A DNA stretch of 64,000 nt. Source: Caballeronia sp. dw_276 (GTDB lineage: Bacteria; Pseudomonadota; Gammaproteobacteria; Burkholderiales; Burkholderiaceae). Under the pieces are notes generated by a model. The model worked only from the letters and a program-made list of their open reading frames with translations, ran no database searches and was not told the DNA's origin. The position numbers and the translations under genes are program-made. Positions 27,394 to 35,798 of this stretch are shown here, piece after piece. The DNA lies in the NCBI RefSeq assembly GCF_018449635.1, contig NZ_JAAVUV010000007.1, forward strand, positions 186,001 to 250,000, written 5' to 3'. Within the stretch, counting starts at the first letter, position 1; every line of letters starts with the position of its first letter.

Positions 27394-29685
27394 ATGAGTA
27401 AGCAACCTAATATCAAGCAGTACGACCATCCGGCAGGCGGCTGGGGATCGGTGAAAGCGGTCACGACGATACTTCTCAAAGAACACGTCGCCACCAACGG
27501 AACCCGCGTCCTTTTCAAGCAGAACAAACCGGATGGCTTTGCATGCGTGAGCTGCTCGTGGGCGAAACCCGCCGACCCGCATTTGTTCGAGTTCTGCGAG
27601 AACGGCGCGAAAGCCACGGCTTGGGAAATCACGACCAAGCGCGCCACGCCGAAATTCTTCGATCACCACACGCTCGCCGCGCTTGAAGCGTGGAGCGACA
27701 TGGAACTCGAGTCGCAAGGCCGGTTGACCGAACCCATGCGCTACGACGCCGAGACGGACCGTTATCTGCCGATCCCATGGCAACAGGCCTTCGATGAAAT
27801 CGGCGAAAAGCTGCGAGGCTACGATCCGAAGCGCGTGGTGTTCTACGCCTCGGGACGGGCGTCGCTTGAAACCTCTTACATGTATGCGCTGATGGCCAGG
27901 CTCTACGGCTGCAACAACCTGCCGGACAGCTCGAACATGTGCCATGAAAGTACATCGGTGGCGTTGCCCGAGACCATCGGCGTGCCGGTTGGGACTGTGA
28001 CGCTCGAAGATTTCGATCACACCGACTGCATGTTTTTCTTCGGCCACAACACCGGCACGAATGCGCCGCGCATGCTCCATCCGCTACAGGAAGCGCGCAA
28101 ACGCAACGCGCAGATCATCACGTTCAATCCGCTGCGCGAACGCGGTCTCGTGAGTTTTGCCAACCCGCAATCGCCGAAGGAAATGCTTTCCACTGAACAA
28201 ACCTGTATCAGCTCGCAATATCACCAGGTGAAGATTGGTGGCGATATCGCGGCGGTCACGGGAATCTGCAAGGCGCTGATCGAAGCCGATGACAAAGCCA
28301 TCGCCGCAAACACGCCGCGCGTGCTCGATGCGGATTTCATCGCGGAACATACGCATGGTTTCGATGCATTCGCGAACGCAATGCGCGCGGCCGACTGGAA
28401 AGACATCGAACTGGAATCGGCGTTGACGCGCGCAGCGCTCGAAGCGGCCGCGACTGAATATGCGCGTGCCAAGGCAGTGATGATCCTGTACGGCATGGGG
28501 ATCACGCAGCATCGCGAGGGCGTGCTTGCCGTGCAGATGCTCACGAACCTGATGCTGCTGGGCGGCAATATCGGCAAGAAAGGCGCGGGAATTTGCCCGA
28601 TTCGCGGCCACTCGAACGTGCAGGGACAACGCACCGTCGGCATTACGGAAAAGCCCGAGCTCGTGCCCATGGACAAGCTCGCCGAACTGTACAACTTCGA
28701 GCCGCCGAAAGAAACGGGGCTGACGACCGTGGATACGTGCGAGGCCGTGCTTGATGGTGGTATCGATGCGTTTATAGGACTTGGAGGAAACTTTGCGCGC
28801 GCGATTCCGGATCAGGGCGTGCTCGATCCAGCGTGGAAGAACGTGCCGCTGACCGTACAGATTGCGACCAAGCTGAACCGAAGTCATATCGTGCACGGGC
28901 GCGCGGCGTATCTGCTGCCCTGCCTCGGGCGCATCGAGGTGGACCGGCAGACCGGCGGTGAACAAACTGTCACGGTGGAGGACAGTACGGCTTGCATTCA
29001 TGCATCGAAGGGAATGGTCGAGCCGGCGAGCGAACATTTGCTGTCCGAACCTGCGATTGTCGCGGCGCTGGCGAAGTCGATCTTGCCGCCGAATCCAATG
29101 ATCGATTGGGACGCGTGGGTGGCGGATTACGGGCTCGTGCGCAGCGCCATCGAACAAACCTACCCGGAACAGTTCAAGGATTTCAATCAACGCATGGGGC
29201 AGCCGGGCGGGTTTCATCGGCCGCTTCCCGCTGCAAAGCGTGAGTGGAAAACCAAGACGGGAAAAGCGAATTTCATCGTGCCGGCGGGATTTGGTGAGGA
29301 CCCCGACATGCAATTCGATGGCGAACGCACCCTGCGCCTGATGACAACACGCGGCGACAGTCAGTTCAATACGACGGTTTATGCGCTCGATGACCGCTTT
29401 CGCGGAATCACCAAATCGCGCGATGTGTTGCTGATGAACAAGGACGACATGATCCGGCTCGGGCTTGCCGAAAACGACACGGTGACGGCGACCACGGTTG
29501 CCAAGGACGACGTGCTGCGCGAACTGACCGGCCTGCAGGTTCACGCGTACGACATTCCGGCAGGTTGCGTAATGGGTTACTACCCCGAATGCAACCGGCT
29601 GATTCCCCTGTCGCATCACGCAAAGCGCAGCAAGGTGCCGGCCGGCAAAGCAATTCCAATCCGGTTGCGAAAAATGGCGGCTTAG
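27394..29685 (+). CDS. FdhF/YdeP-family molybdopterin oxidoreductase
   Basis: A 763-residue member of the DMSO-reductase superfamily of the FdhF/YdeP type. It shows FACVSCSWAKPADPHLFEFC near the N-terminus, the conserved NLPDSSNMCHESTSVALPE with a cysteine at the usual metal-ligand position, GICPIRGHSNVQGQ, and the C-terminal molybdopterin-binding domain from about residue 640. YdeP is linked to acid resistance in E. coli; family reaction is unclear and formate dehydrogenase activity should not be assumed. The ATG at 27394 has GGAG nine bases upstream. No small electron-transfer subunit or fdhD is adjacent. Confidence 0.92.
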   Translation: MSKQPNIKQYDHPAGGWGSVKAVTTILLKEHVATNGTRVLFKQNKPDGFACVSCSWAKPADPHLFEFCENGAKATAWEITTKRATPKFFDHHTLAALEAWSDMELESQGRLTEPMRYDAETDRYLPIPWQQAFDEIGEKLRGYDPKRVVFYASGRASLETSYMYALMARLYGCNNLPDSSNMCHESTSVALPETIGVPVGTVTLEDFDHTDCMFFFGHNTGTNAPRMLHPLQEARKRNAQIITFNPLRERGLVSFANPQSPKEMLSTEQTCISSQYHQVKIGGDIAAVTGICKALIEADDKAIAANTPRVLDADFIAEHTHGFDAFANAMRAADWKDIELESALTRAALEAAATEYARAKAVMILYGMGITQHREGVLAVQMLTNLMLLGGNIGKKGAGICPIRGHSNVQGQRTVGITEKPELVPMDKLAELYNFEPPKETGLTTVDTCEAVLDGGIDAFIGLGGNFARAIPDQGVLDPAWKNVPLTVQIATKLNRSHIVHGRAAYLLPCLGRIEVDRQTGGEQTVTVEDSTACIHASKGMVEPASEHLLSEPAIVAALAKSILPPNPMIDWDAWVADYGLVRSAIEQTYPEQFKDFNQRMGQPGGFHRPLPAAKREWKTKTGKANFIVPAGFGEDPDMQFDGERTLRLMTTRGDSQFNTTVYALDDRFRGITKSRDVLLMNKDDMIRLGLAENDTVTATTVAKDDVLRELTGLQVHAYDIPAGCVMGYYPECNRLIPLSHHAKRSKVPAGKAIPIRLRKMAA

Positions 29686-29786
29686 GGCCAGCTCGAAACA
29701 GGCATGAACCGTGCTGCAAACTCCCGGCGCGCGCAATGCCGCGCGAATGCCCATCTGTTTGAATCAACGTTCCGGAGCCGCCCCAC

Positions 29787-30371
29787 ATGCTTGCCGCTTC
29801 CGCCTTCCCGACGTTCGACGAACCCTTGAGCGCCGAGCTCTCCGCCTTGGGCACATGCGCTTTCGAGCCCGTCGTGCACCCCGAGAACGACTATGCTGCG
29901 CTGCTCGCATTTCATGGGATCGAGCCGGACCGGCTGGTCCTGATCGATCCTCACAACAGTACCAGCGCTTCCAGCAACGGCCAGCTATTTGCCGATATCA
30001 GCGACACCCTTGCGGCCGATGGCTGGCAAATTGCGATCATCGGCGATGCTTGCGAGTCGGAAAGCACCGGCGCTGTTCTGGGCGCGATGCAGTCCGGCGC
30101 GCTGTATCTCGCTGGAGCGATGACTTCCGAGGTCCGGGCTGCGTTGATTGGAAACGCCAGACTGATCCTGAGCGAGCGCGTTGAAGGATCTGCGGTTGCG
30201 CGTATTGCGGGTGAACGCGGCACTCCTTTAATAAGCATCGATCGCGTCATTTTTCGCGGGCGCGCCGAGACCATTGTTGGAGCGGCCCTTGCCGAACTTC
30301 ATACCCAAGGCGCGGCGCATCCCGGGCTGCCTTTCACGCTGCATACGCCTATGCTCAAGGATGCAGCATGA
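29787..30371 (+). CDS. Stand-alone GT9/heptosyltransferase-like half domain (hypothetical)
   Basis: A 194-residue protein without signal peptide or membrane segment. The stretch LVLIDPHNSTSASSNGQLFA, then TLAADGWQIAIIGD and the final ERGTPLISIDRVIF, follows the order of the nucleotide-sugar-binding half of GT-B heptosyltransferases (family 9), but the N-terminal half and the usual end of the fold are absent. It may be a non-enzymatic derivative. It follows the FdhF/YdeP gene after 101 bases. The resemblance is my pattern match and needs a profile search. Confidence 0.6.
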   Translation: MLAASAFPTFDEPLSAELSALGTCAFEPVVHPENDYAALLAFHGIEPDRLVLIDPHNSTSASSNGQLFADISDTLAADGWQIAIIGDACESESTGAVLGAMQSGALYLAGAMTSEVRAALIGNARLILSERVEGSAVARIAGERGTPLISIDRVIFRGRAETIVGAALAELHTQGAAHPGLPFTLHTPMLKDAA

Positions 30372-30404
30372 TCCATCGACGACACTGAACCACCGAGGCG
30401 AGCC

Positions 30405-30581
30405 ATGAACACCCAGACCGTGCAATACCAAAGCTACCGGATGCAGACCAATCCGATCCCCGATCCCCTCGCCGATCCAAACCGCGATCCGGAGGCCGAT
30501 CCGTTGTCGCCTCCTTCGCCGGGGCATCGGCCGGAAGAACCGCAGCAACCCGACGCGCCGCCGGACGGACATCCCATCTGA
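30405..30581 (+). CDS. Small proline-rich protein
   Basis: A 58-residue frame (start MNTQTVQYQSYRMQ) that lies between the GT9-like gene and the convergent MFS gene. The second half is almost entirely Pro, Asp, Glu and Gly, with repeats of the form PDPxADPNRDPEADP, and no membrane segment. Such tails are intrinsically disordered. A GAGGCG stretch precedes the ATG. It may be a real small gene downstream of its neighbour; support is codon quality and spacing only. Confidence 0.45.
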   Translation: MNTQTVQYQSYRMQTNPIPDPLADPNRDPEADPLSPPSPGHRPEEPQQPDAPPDGHPI

Positions 30582-30584
30582 GCG

Positions 30585-31886
30585 TTACACGTTGTTCACC
30601 GGTTGCGCGGGCTTGGCGACTTCAAGTGTTGTACCAGACGCAACCGGGTCGAAGGCGGGATCAACGGCGGGATCGATGAACACTTTTGCGCCGCGCTGAT
30701 AGTTGAAAATAAACAGTACGACAGATGCAGTCGTCGCCAGCACCACGCAAAACACGAATACCGCGCGATACCCCCAGGTCGCCGCGACAAACCCCGACGC
30801 CACGCCCGCCATTACCGAACCGGTTCGCATCGTGTTGAAAAACAGCGTGGTCGCGCGGGCAAGCGCGCCGGGCATCATTTCCTGGAAATACGACATACCG
30901 AGGCACGACGTCACGGCGACCACGACCGCGTTCAGGATCTGCAGCGGGACGAGAACCCAGAGATTGGGCGCCATCGCGATTCCGGCGAAATAAACAATAT
31001 GCGACAGCGATGCAAACGCGATCATGTTCGCCTTGTTGATCCGCCGTGACGCGCCGCCGAGCATCAGCATCATCGGGATTTCGGCGAACGCGCCGAGGCC
31101 GACCATCTGCGCCACGTGCGCGGTCGTGCCGTGCAACTGGTCCACGATCAATACCGGCAACATGATGGTCGCGATCGCCGATCCCATTCCGATCAGCGTG
31201 AAACTCACGAGCGCCGCATACACATGCGCGTTCTTGCCTTGCTGCGGAATTTCGCTGCTGGTTTTGTCGCCGGCTTCGAGCGCGTCGTAGACCTTCGGCT
31301 CACGCATGAACAACACGATCACGCCGGCCACGGCAAACGCGCCCGCCGCCGATAAAAACAGTCCGTTGAACCCCGATACGCCCAGCACGATCGCACCGGC
31401 CGCCGGCCCGAACACCCACGCGCACGAGAGCGTGGTGCGCAGCGTTGCCATCGGCAACTCGGTGTTCTCGATGCCTTCAGCGTGCAGCCGGGCCTTGCTG
31501 AACGTGAACAGTTGTGGAAACACGGCCGCGCCAATGCTCAGAAAGACGCAGCCGAAAATGGTCAGCAGAATGTAGTTGCGCGTGACGCAAAGCAGCGCAT
31601 AACCAAGGGCCGATCCGGCAATCGAAAGCAGGACGATGCGTTTTTTATCGCTGCGTTTGTCCGCGATGCGCCCGAGATACGCGCTGACCACCACGCTGCT
31701 GACGGCCGTCAGCGTCATGAAAATGCCGAGGCGCAGCGGCGTCATATGCGCTTCGGTCGCGCCGAACAGCGACGTGTACGGCACGGCAAAAGACGACGCA
31801 ATGCCCGAAAGAAACATCGCGAGAGAAATGCCGGGATAACCGGGGAGACGGATCAGCGCAAGGAAAGTCTTGAAGACGGCGTTCAT
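30585..31886 (-). CDS. MFS sugar-efflux-type transporter (SotB/SetB-like)
   Basis: A 433-residue, 12-segment major facilitator. The loop 2-3 motif is YLGRIADKRSDKKRIVLLS, and the first segment region (GISLAMFLSGIASSFAVPYT) and overall layout resemble the SetA/SetB and SotB sugar exporters. These proton-driven antiporters export sugars or glycosides. The ATG is the first in frame and starts near the usual position. It converges on the small proline-rich gene; no linked regulator is seen. Confidence 0.85.
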   Translation of the reverse strand: MNAVFKTFLALIRLPGYPGISLAMFLSGIASSFAVPYTSLFGATEAHMTPLRLGIFMTLTAVSSVVVSAYLGRIADKRSDKKRIVLLSIAGSALGYALLCVTRNYILLTIFGCVFLSIGAAVFPQLFTFSKARLHAEGIENTELPMATLRTTLSCAWVFGPAAGAIVLGVSGFNGLFLSAAGAFAVAGVIVLFMREPKVYDALEAGDKTSSEIPQQGKNAHVYAALVSFTLIGMGSAIATIMLPVLIVDQLHGTTAHVAQMVGLGAFAEIPMMLMLGGASRRINKANMIAFASLSHIVYFAGIAMAPNLWVLVPLQILNAVVVAVTSCLGMSYFQEMMPGALARATTLFFNTMRTGSVMAGVASGFVAATWGYRAVFVFCVVLATTASVVLFIFNYQRGAKVFIDPAVDPAFDPVASGTTLEVAKPAQPVNNV

Positions 31887-32256
31887 TGAATTTCACGTTG
31901 GCGGCCAGGGGACCGTCGTTTCCAGGCGCTCTGCTCGAGCGCGAAAAAAGACGTCAGCGGGCACTTAAACACGCGCGCAGGTTTTTTTCAATGCATCTCA
32001 CGGATTGTTCCCGATAAACAAAACCGGTTTGCGTTTACAACTTCCAGCTAAACGTTCCTTGAACATGCAATGCAAAACACGGCATCGCCGTTTGTGAACC
32101 GGAGCATGGATGCGTGAGAACCTTTCGGCCGCTTAGGCCCATTCGCCGAATGAGGTGGCGGCCGGATAAAAATCGTTCGCCTGCAAAATCGTCCAATACT
32201 TTCCGTGGGCGTTTCCCTAGCATTGTCGTTTCTGCGTGTTCTTCAGGAGAAATGCA
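31887..32256. other. Intergenic region with nested inverted repeats
   Basis: About 370 bases between the divergent MFS gene and DUF2000 gene. It holds nested repeats: CGGCCGC at 32126-32132 pairs with GCGGCCG at 32158-32164, and a smaller palindrome ATTCG-C-CGAAT at 32141-32151 sits in the loop. This could be an operator or a folded leader of the DUF2000 gene. No coding frame was convincing. Confidence 0.4.
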
Positions 32257-32709
32257 TTGTTAGCGCAAAACGAAGCAATCGACGCGACCGCCGCTCAGGC
32301 ACCCGCGGAGCCGGAACGTTGTGTCATCGTTGTGGATGAAGCGCTGCCGCCGGGGAAGGCATCGAACGCCGCCGCAGTGGTCGCGTTCACGCTAGGCCAG
32401 CGGCACAACCATCTTGTCGGCGAAGCGCTGCGCGAACTCGATGGAACCGCCCACCCCGGCCTCATACCCATCGGCATTCCGGTGCTCAAGGCCACGACCG
32501 AGCAATTGAGCGCGCTTCGCCAGAAATCGCTCGCGCATTGCGATGTCGTGGACTTTCCGGTGCAGGGCCAGACCACGACCGACTACGCCGCCTTTCTAAG
32601 CGCCGTCAACGCACTGCCGGGCGAGTCGCTGCAATATCTGGCGGTCGGTCTGGTCGGACCGAAGAAAAAGGTCGGCAAACTCGTCGGTGGACTTGCGCTT
32701 TTTGCATGA
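32257..32709 (+). CDS. DUF2000-family protein
   Basis: A 150-residue protein with the DUF2000 pattern: ERCVIVVDEALPPGKASNAA, HNHLVGEALRELDG and the C-terminal LQYLAVGLVGPKKKVGKLVG. DUF2000 proteins have a peptidyl-tRNA-hydrolase-like fold with no proven role. I start at the TTG at 32257 because AGGAGA lies seven bases upstream; an in-frame GTG at 32236 has no such site. It precedes an AraC regulator by 87 bases on the same strand. Confidence 0.82.
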   Translation: MLAQNEAIDATAAQAPAEPERCVIVVDEALPPGKASNAAAVVAFTLGQRHNHLVGEALRELDGTAHPGLIPIGIPVLKATTEQLSALRQKSLAHCDVVDFPVQGQTTTDYAAFLSAVNALPGESLQYLAVGLVGPKKKVGKLVGGLALFA

Positions 32710-32796
32710 GCGTCATTGAGTTTTGCGCAGGTTCCTGCATCAAGGAAAGCCAGGGCATATCATGACGTTTTCCGCCCCTTTCACAGGCCGCACTTC

Positions 32797-33639
32797 GTGA
32801 ACGCCACCGCGCCCACCAAATCCATCAAGCTCTGGCACGCGCCCGATGTAATGGATGCCGTCATGCTGAAGGGCCGTTTCGTCGGTCACCGCTATCCGCC
32901 CCATTCGCACGATACCCATTGCCTCGCCGTCATCACCGGCGGCGTGCTCGCGGTCGAGGTCCAGCAGGAGCGGCGTTTGTGCCGTCGTGGCGATGTGATT
33001 GTCATCGATGCCGATCTGGTCCACGCCGGACTCGCCGCGGGCGATGGTCAATGGAAAATGCGCGTGGCGCACGTTCAGCCGGCCGCGCTTGGCGCTTATT
33101 GCGAACGTCTTGGCATAACGCGGCGCGAGCGGTTCGATTTGCCGAGTCCTTTCATTGCCGATACCGAACTGTCGCAGCATCTTTATGGCGTGAACTGGTG
33201 TTCCGAAGTCGACCACGATGCGTTCAAGCGCAGCGAGGTTCTGGCAAGCGCCGTCACTGGTCTGTACGCGCGGCATGCCGGGCATTCGGGACGTGCCGGC
33301 CAGTTGCCCGTCGTGCGCAGCGAACCGGCACTCGTGCGCGCGGTCAAGGATCGTCTGCGCGATGATTTGCATGCGGGGCTGACATTATCGACGCTCGCCC
33401 GCGAATTCGATGTCACCCCGTTCGTGCTGCTCCGCGCTTTTGTCCGCGAGGCCGGTCTCAGTCCCCATGCATTTTTGCAGCAGGAACGCGTACGTTGTGC
33501 CATGCCGCTCTTGCGCAGCGGAAGGCCGATCGCCGAAGTCGGCGCACGAACGGGTTTCGCGGATCAGTCGCACTTTACGCGTGTATTCAAGCAGCAGACC
33601 GGCGTCACGCCAAAGGTGTATCAAGCTGCGTTTTCTTGA
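32797..33639 (+). CDS. AraC-family transcriptional regulator
   Basis: A 280-residue AraC regulator. The N-terminal cupin (GHRYPPHSHDTHCLAVITGG, then VDLVHAGL-like strand around residue 80) is followed by two helix-turn-helix units: LSTLAREFDVTPFVLLRAF and IAEVGARTGFADQSHFTRVF with the terminal FKQQTGVTPKVYQ. The GTG at 32797 is used because the cupin begins soon after; no better ATG is present. It probably controls the DUF2000 gene upstream or a nearby transporter, but the ligand is unknown. Confidence 0.88.
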   Translation: MNATAPTKSIKLWHAPDVMDAVMLKGRFVGHRYPPHSHDTHCLAVITGGVLAVEVQQERRLCRRGDVIVIDADLVHAGLAAGDGQWKMRVAHVQPAALGAYCERLGITRRERFDLPSPFIADTELSQHLYGVNWCSEVDHDAFKRSEVLASAVTGLYARHAGHSGRAGQLPVVRSEPALVRAVKDRLRDDLHAGLTLSTLAREFDVTPFVLLRAFVREAGLSPHAFLQQERVRCAMPLLRSGRPIAEVGARTGFADQSHFTRVFKQQTGVTPKVYQAAFS

Positions 33640-33651
33640 AACCACCGCACG

Positions 33652-33676
33652 AAAAAAAACCCGGCATCAAGCCGGG
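33652..33676 (-). terminator. Terminator of the DAO-type oxidase gene
   Basis: The hairpin CCCGGC-ATCAA-GCCGGG (33660-33676) has eight A residues to its left (33652-33659), which is a U-run for transcripts on the minus strand coming from the oxidase gene at 33731-34903. Confidence 0.8.
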
Positions 33677-33730
33677 CGCAATTGGTTTTCACCAAAGGAA
33701 ACAATACGCACTGCATTAAAGCTGGAAGCG

Positions 33731-34903
33731 TCACACCACATTCTTCTCCACGATTGGCCGGTTTTCGATTACCCGCGACCAACTTAGCGACGACAAGTCC
33801 AGCGTCTTATATCTTCCGCCAAGAATGAGTTCGCTGATACCGCGCCCGGTTGCCGGCCCTTGTTGCAAACCATGACCGCTGAAGCCGTTGGCGAATACGC
33901 AATTATCGACTTGCGGGTGGTATCCAATGATCGCGTTCTGATCGAGCACGTTGTACTCGTAATAACCTGACCAGCAATTTTCCACGCGCAGCGCTTCGAA
34001 TTCCGGTACGCGATTCGCAAGCGTCGGCCAGATGACGTCATCGAAAATGGCGTGATCGACCTGATCCAGCGGCAAGTCGTCGGGATCGTTATCGGCATCC
34101 GGCGACGTGCCGCAAATATATGTCTTCCCTTCGGGACGAAAATAAACGCCAGTCGGATCGATGAGCAGCGGACACGCGCTCAGCCGGGCCGGTGACGACA
34201 CGTTGAAAATGCTCCGCCGGCGCGCGCGAACGGGGATATCGATACCCATCATCAACGCGATACCGCGCGCCCACGGACCGGCGGCATTCACCACGCTGTC
34301 ACACTCGAAGCGCTCGCCGATATGCGTGCGCACATGGGTCACGCGGCTGCCCGCCATGTCCATTTGCGTGACATTGGCAGGCACGTAACGCGCGCCGAGC
34401 GCCTGCGCTTTCTTCTTGAGCGCTTGCACGAGGCCGTAGCCGTCGAACCAGCCTTCGCCCGAATTGCCGTAGGCGCCTGCGGCCAGGTCACCGGTATTCA
34501 GCCACGGGAATTTCGCGCTCAACGACGTCTTGTCGAGCAAGGAAATGTCGGCGCCCAACCGCGTTTGCATTGCGTGGTTTTCACGCAGCGTGGACTCCCC
34601 CGGCGGCGTCGCGAGGAACAAATAGCCGCCTTCGTGCAAATCGATGCACGGTTTTTCGCCATCGACTTCAAGCAGCTCGCCGATACCGCGCAGGAACTCG
34701 ATCCCGTACAAGGACATCTGCACGGACAAAGGCGTGGAAAATTGCTGTCGAATGGATGCAGCCGAGAGCGCCGATGAAGACCGGGCGTAAGTCGTGTCGC
34801 GTTCAATCACGGTAACCGACACGGTCGGATCCGTCGCGCGCAGGAAGTAAGCCACGGAACTGCCGATAACCCCGCCGCCGACAATAACGACTTTTGAACT
34901 CAC
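33731..34903 (-). CDS. FAD-dependent amino-acid/amine oxidase (DAO family)
   Basis: A 390-residue DAO-type flavoprotein. The Rossmann motif is VVIVGGGVIGSSVAYFLRAT with ERD at the end of the second strand, and the C-terminal strand is FANGFSGHGLQQGPATGRGI. The family contains sarcosine, glycine and D-amino-acid oxidases; the substrate cannot be named. The start is taken as GTG at 34901-34903 with GGAG eight bases upstream; the frame extends 48 codons further, with no signal. The XRE-cupin regulator lies divergently, across inverted repeats. Confidence 0.88.
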   Translation of the reverse strand: MSSKVVIVGGGVIGSSVAYFLRATDPTVSVTVIERDTTYARSSSALSAASIRQQFSTPLSVQMSLYGIEFLRGIGELLEVDGEKPCIDLHEGGYLFLATPPGESTLRENHAMQTRLGADISLLDKTSLSAKFPWLNTGDLAAGAYGNSGEGWFDGYGLVQALKKKAQALGARYVPANVTQMDMAGSRVTHVRTHIGERFECDSVVNAAGPWARGIALMMGIDIPVRARRRSIFNVSSPARLSACPLLIDPTGVYFRPEGKTYICGTSPDADNDPDDLPLDQVDHAIFDDVIWPTLANRVPEFEALRVENCWSGYYEYNVLDQNAIIGYHPQVDNCVFANGFSGHGLQQGPATGRGISELILGGRYKTLDLSSLSWSRVIENRPIVEKNVV

Positions 34904-34970
34904 GACTTGCTCCAGACGCAAAAGACGGGAAGACCGACGAGGAATGACTGCTGATTCCTTTTCTAACGCG

Positions 34971-35006
34971 AGTTTCCGATACGAAACTTTTGTAAGTTCG
35001 GAAACT
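34971..35006. promoter_or_regulatory. Paired inverted repeats between the oxidase and its XRE regulator
   Basis: Two overlapping palindromes: GTTTC-CGATAC-GAAAC (34972-34987) and a longer pair AGTTTCCGA (34971-34979) with TCGGAAACT (34998-35006). They lie about 70 bases upstream of the oxidase and 160 upstream of the XRE-cupin gene and adjoin a TATACT hexamer (35006-35011). This is the expected layout of an operator for the divergent regulator. Confidence 0.6.
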
Positions 35007-35162
35007 ATACTACGCTGTTTTTTTGTTGGCAATATTGCAAGAATCAACGAAGTCCAGGCGTGAAGACTTGGCCTGCTTGGTCCTCGGAACTCAAATAAAG
35101 CGCAATCGAGCCGATGGTATTATCGGAAACAACCGCGCTTTTCCGCTTATCTTCCGCAATCC

Positions 35163-35771
35163 ATGGATACGAATCTCTTGAGGCCAGTCGAGCAGTCATC
35201 AACAGACCTCGGCCGCCGGGTCAAAGCCGCGCGTCTCCAGCAAAACATGACCCTCGAGGCCGCGAGCCGTTTGTGCGGCGTATCGCGTTCGACTTTATCG
35301 AAGGTCGAAAACGGCCTGATGTCGCCGACCTTCGACGTGCTGCAAAAGATTGTCCACGGGTTGAAAATAGACCTGGGCGAGTTGTTCGGCTCCGCGCTCA
35401 AGGCCAACGCCGGCGGCCGCCGCGCGGTGACTCGCAAGGGTCAGGGAAGCCCGCACACGGCGGGTTGCTACGAGATGGAATTGCTTGCGACCGAACTCGC
35501 GCAAAAGGCGATGTACCCGTTTCGCATCCGCATCACCGCGCATTCGCTCGACGCATTCGAGGAATGGGGCCGGCATGAAGGCGAGGAATTTCTGTTCGTC
35601 CTGAGCGGCACGGTCTGCCTGTATTCCGAGCTTTACGCGCCGACGAATCTTGAAGCCGGCGACAGCATTTACTTCGATAGCCGCACAGGGCACGCGGCGG
35701 TTTCGACAAGTACGGACGACGCCGAAGTGCTGTGGATCATCAATGAAAAGCAGCGCGGTTCCTCAACGTAG
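35163..35771 (+). CDS. XRE-family regulator with C-terminal cupin
   Basis: A 202-residue regulator: HTH_XRE (VKAARLQQNMTLEAASRLCG, then VSRSTLSKVENGLMSPTF) and a cupin_2 sensor (HEGEEFLFVLSGTVCLYSEL, with GDSIYFDSRTGHAA). Such regulators often sense small metabolites and control oxidases or catabolic enzymes next to them. Here the divergent DAO-type oxidase and the palindromes between them point to that target. The ATG at 35163 is the first one that gives a proper HTH. Confidence 0.9.
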   Translation: MDTNLLRPVEQSSTDLGRRVKAARLQQNMTLEAASRLCGVSRSTLSKVENGLMSPTFDVLQKIVHGLKIDLGELFGSALKANAGGRRAVTRKGQGSPHTAGCYEMELLATELAQKAMYPFRIRITAHSLDAFEEWGRHEGEEFLFVLSGTVCLYSELYAPTNLEAGDSIYFDSRTGHAAVSTSTDDAEVLWIINEKQRGSST

Positions 35772-35798
35772 CGCGACACACGGACGTCCATCAAGCTT

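Noticed and set aside
28084..29754. 556-residue minus-strand open frame across the FdhF/YdeP gene
   Set aside because: Antisense to a clear molybdoenzyme; no recognisable motifs.
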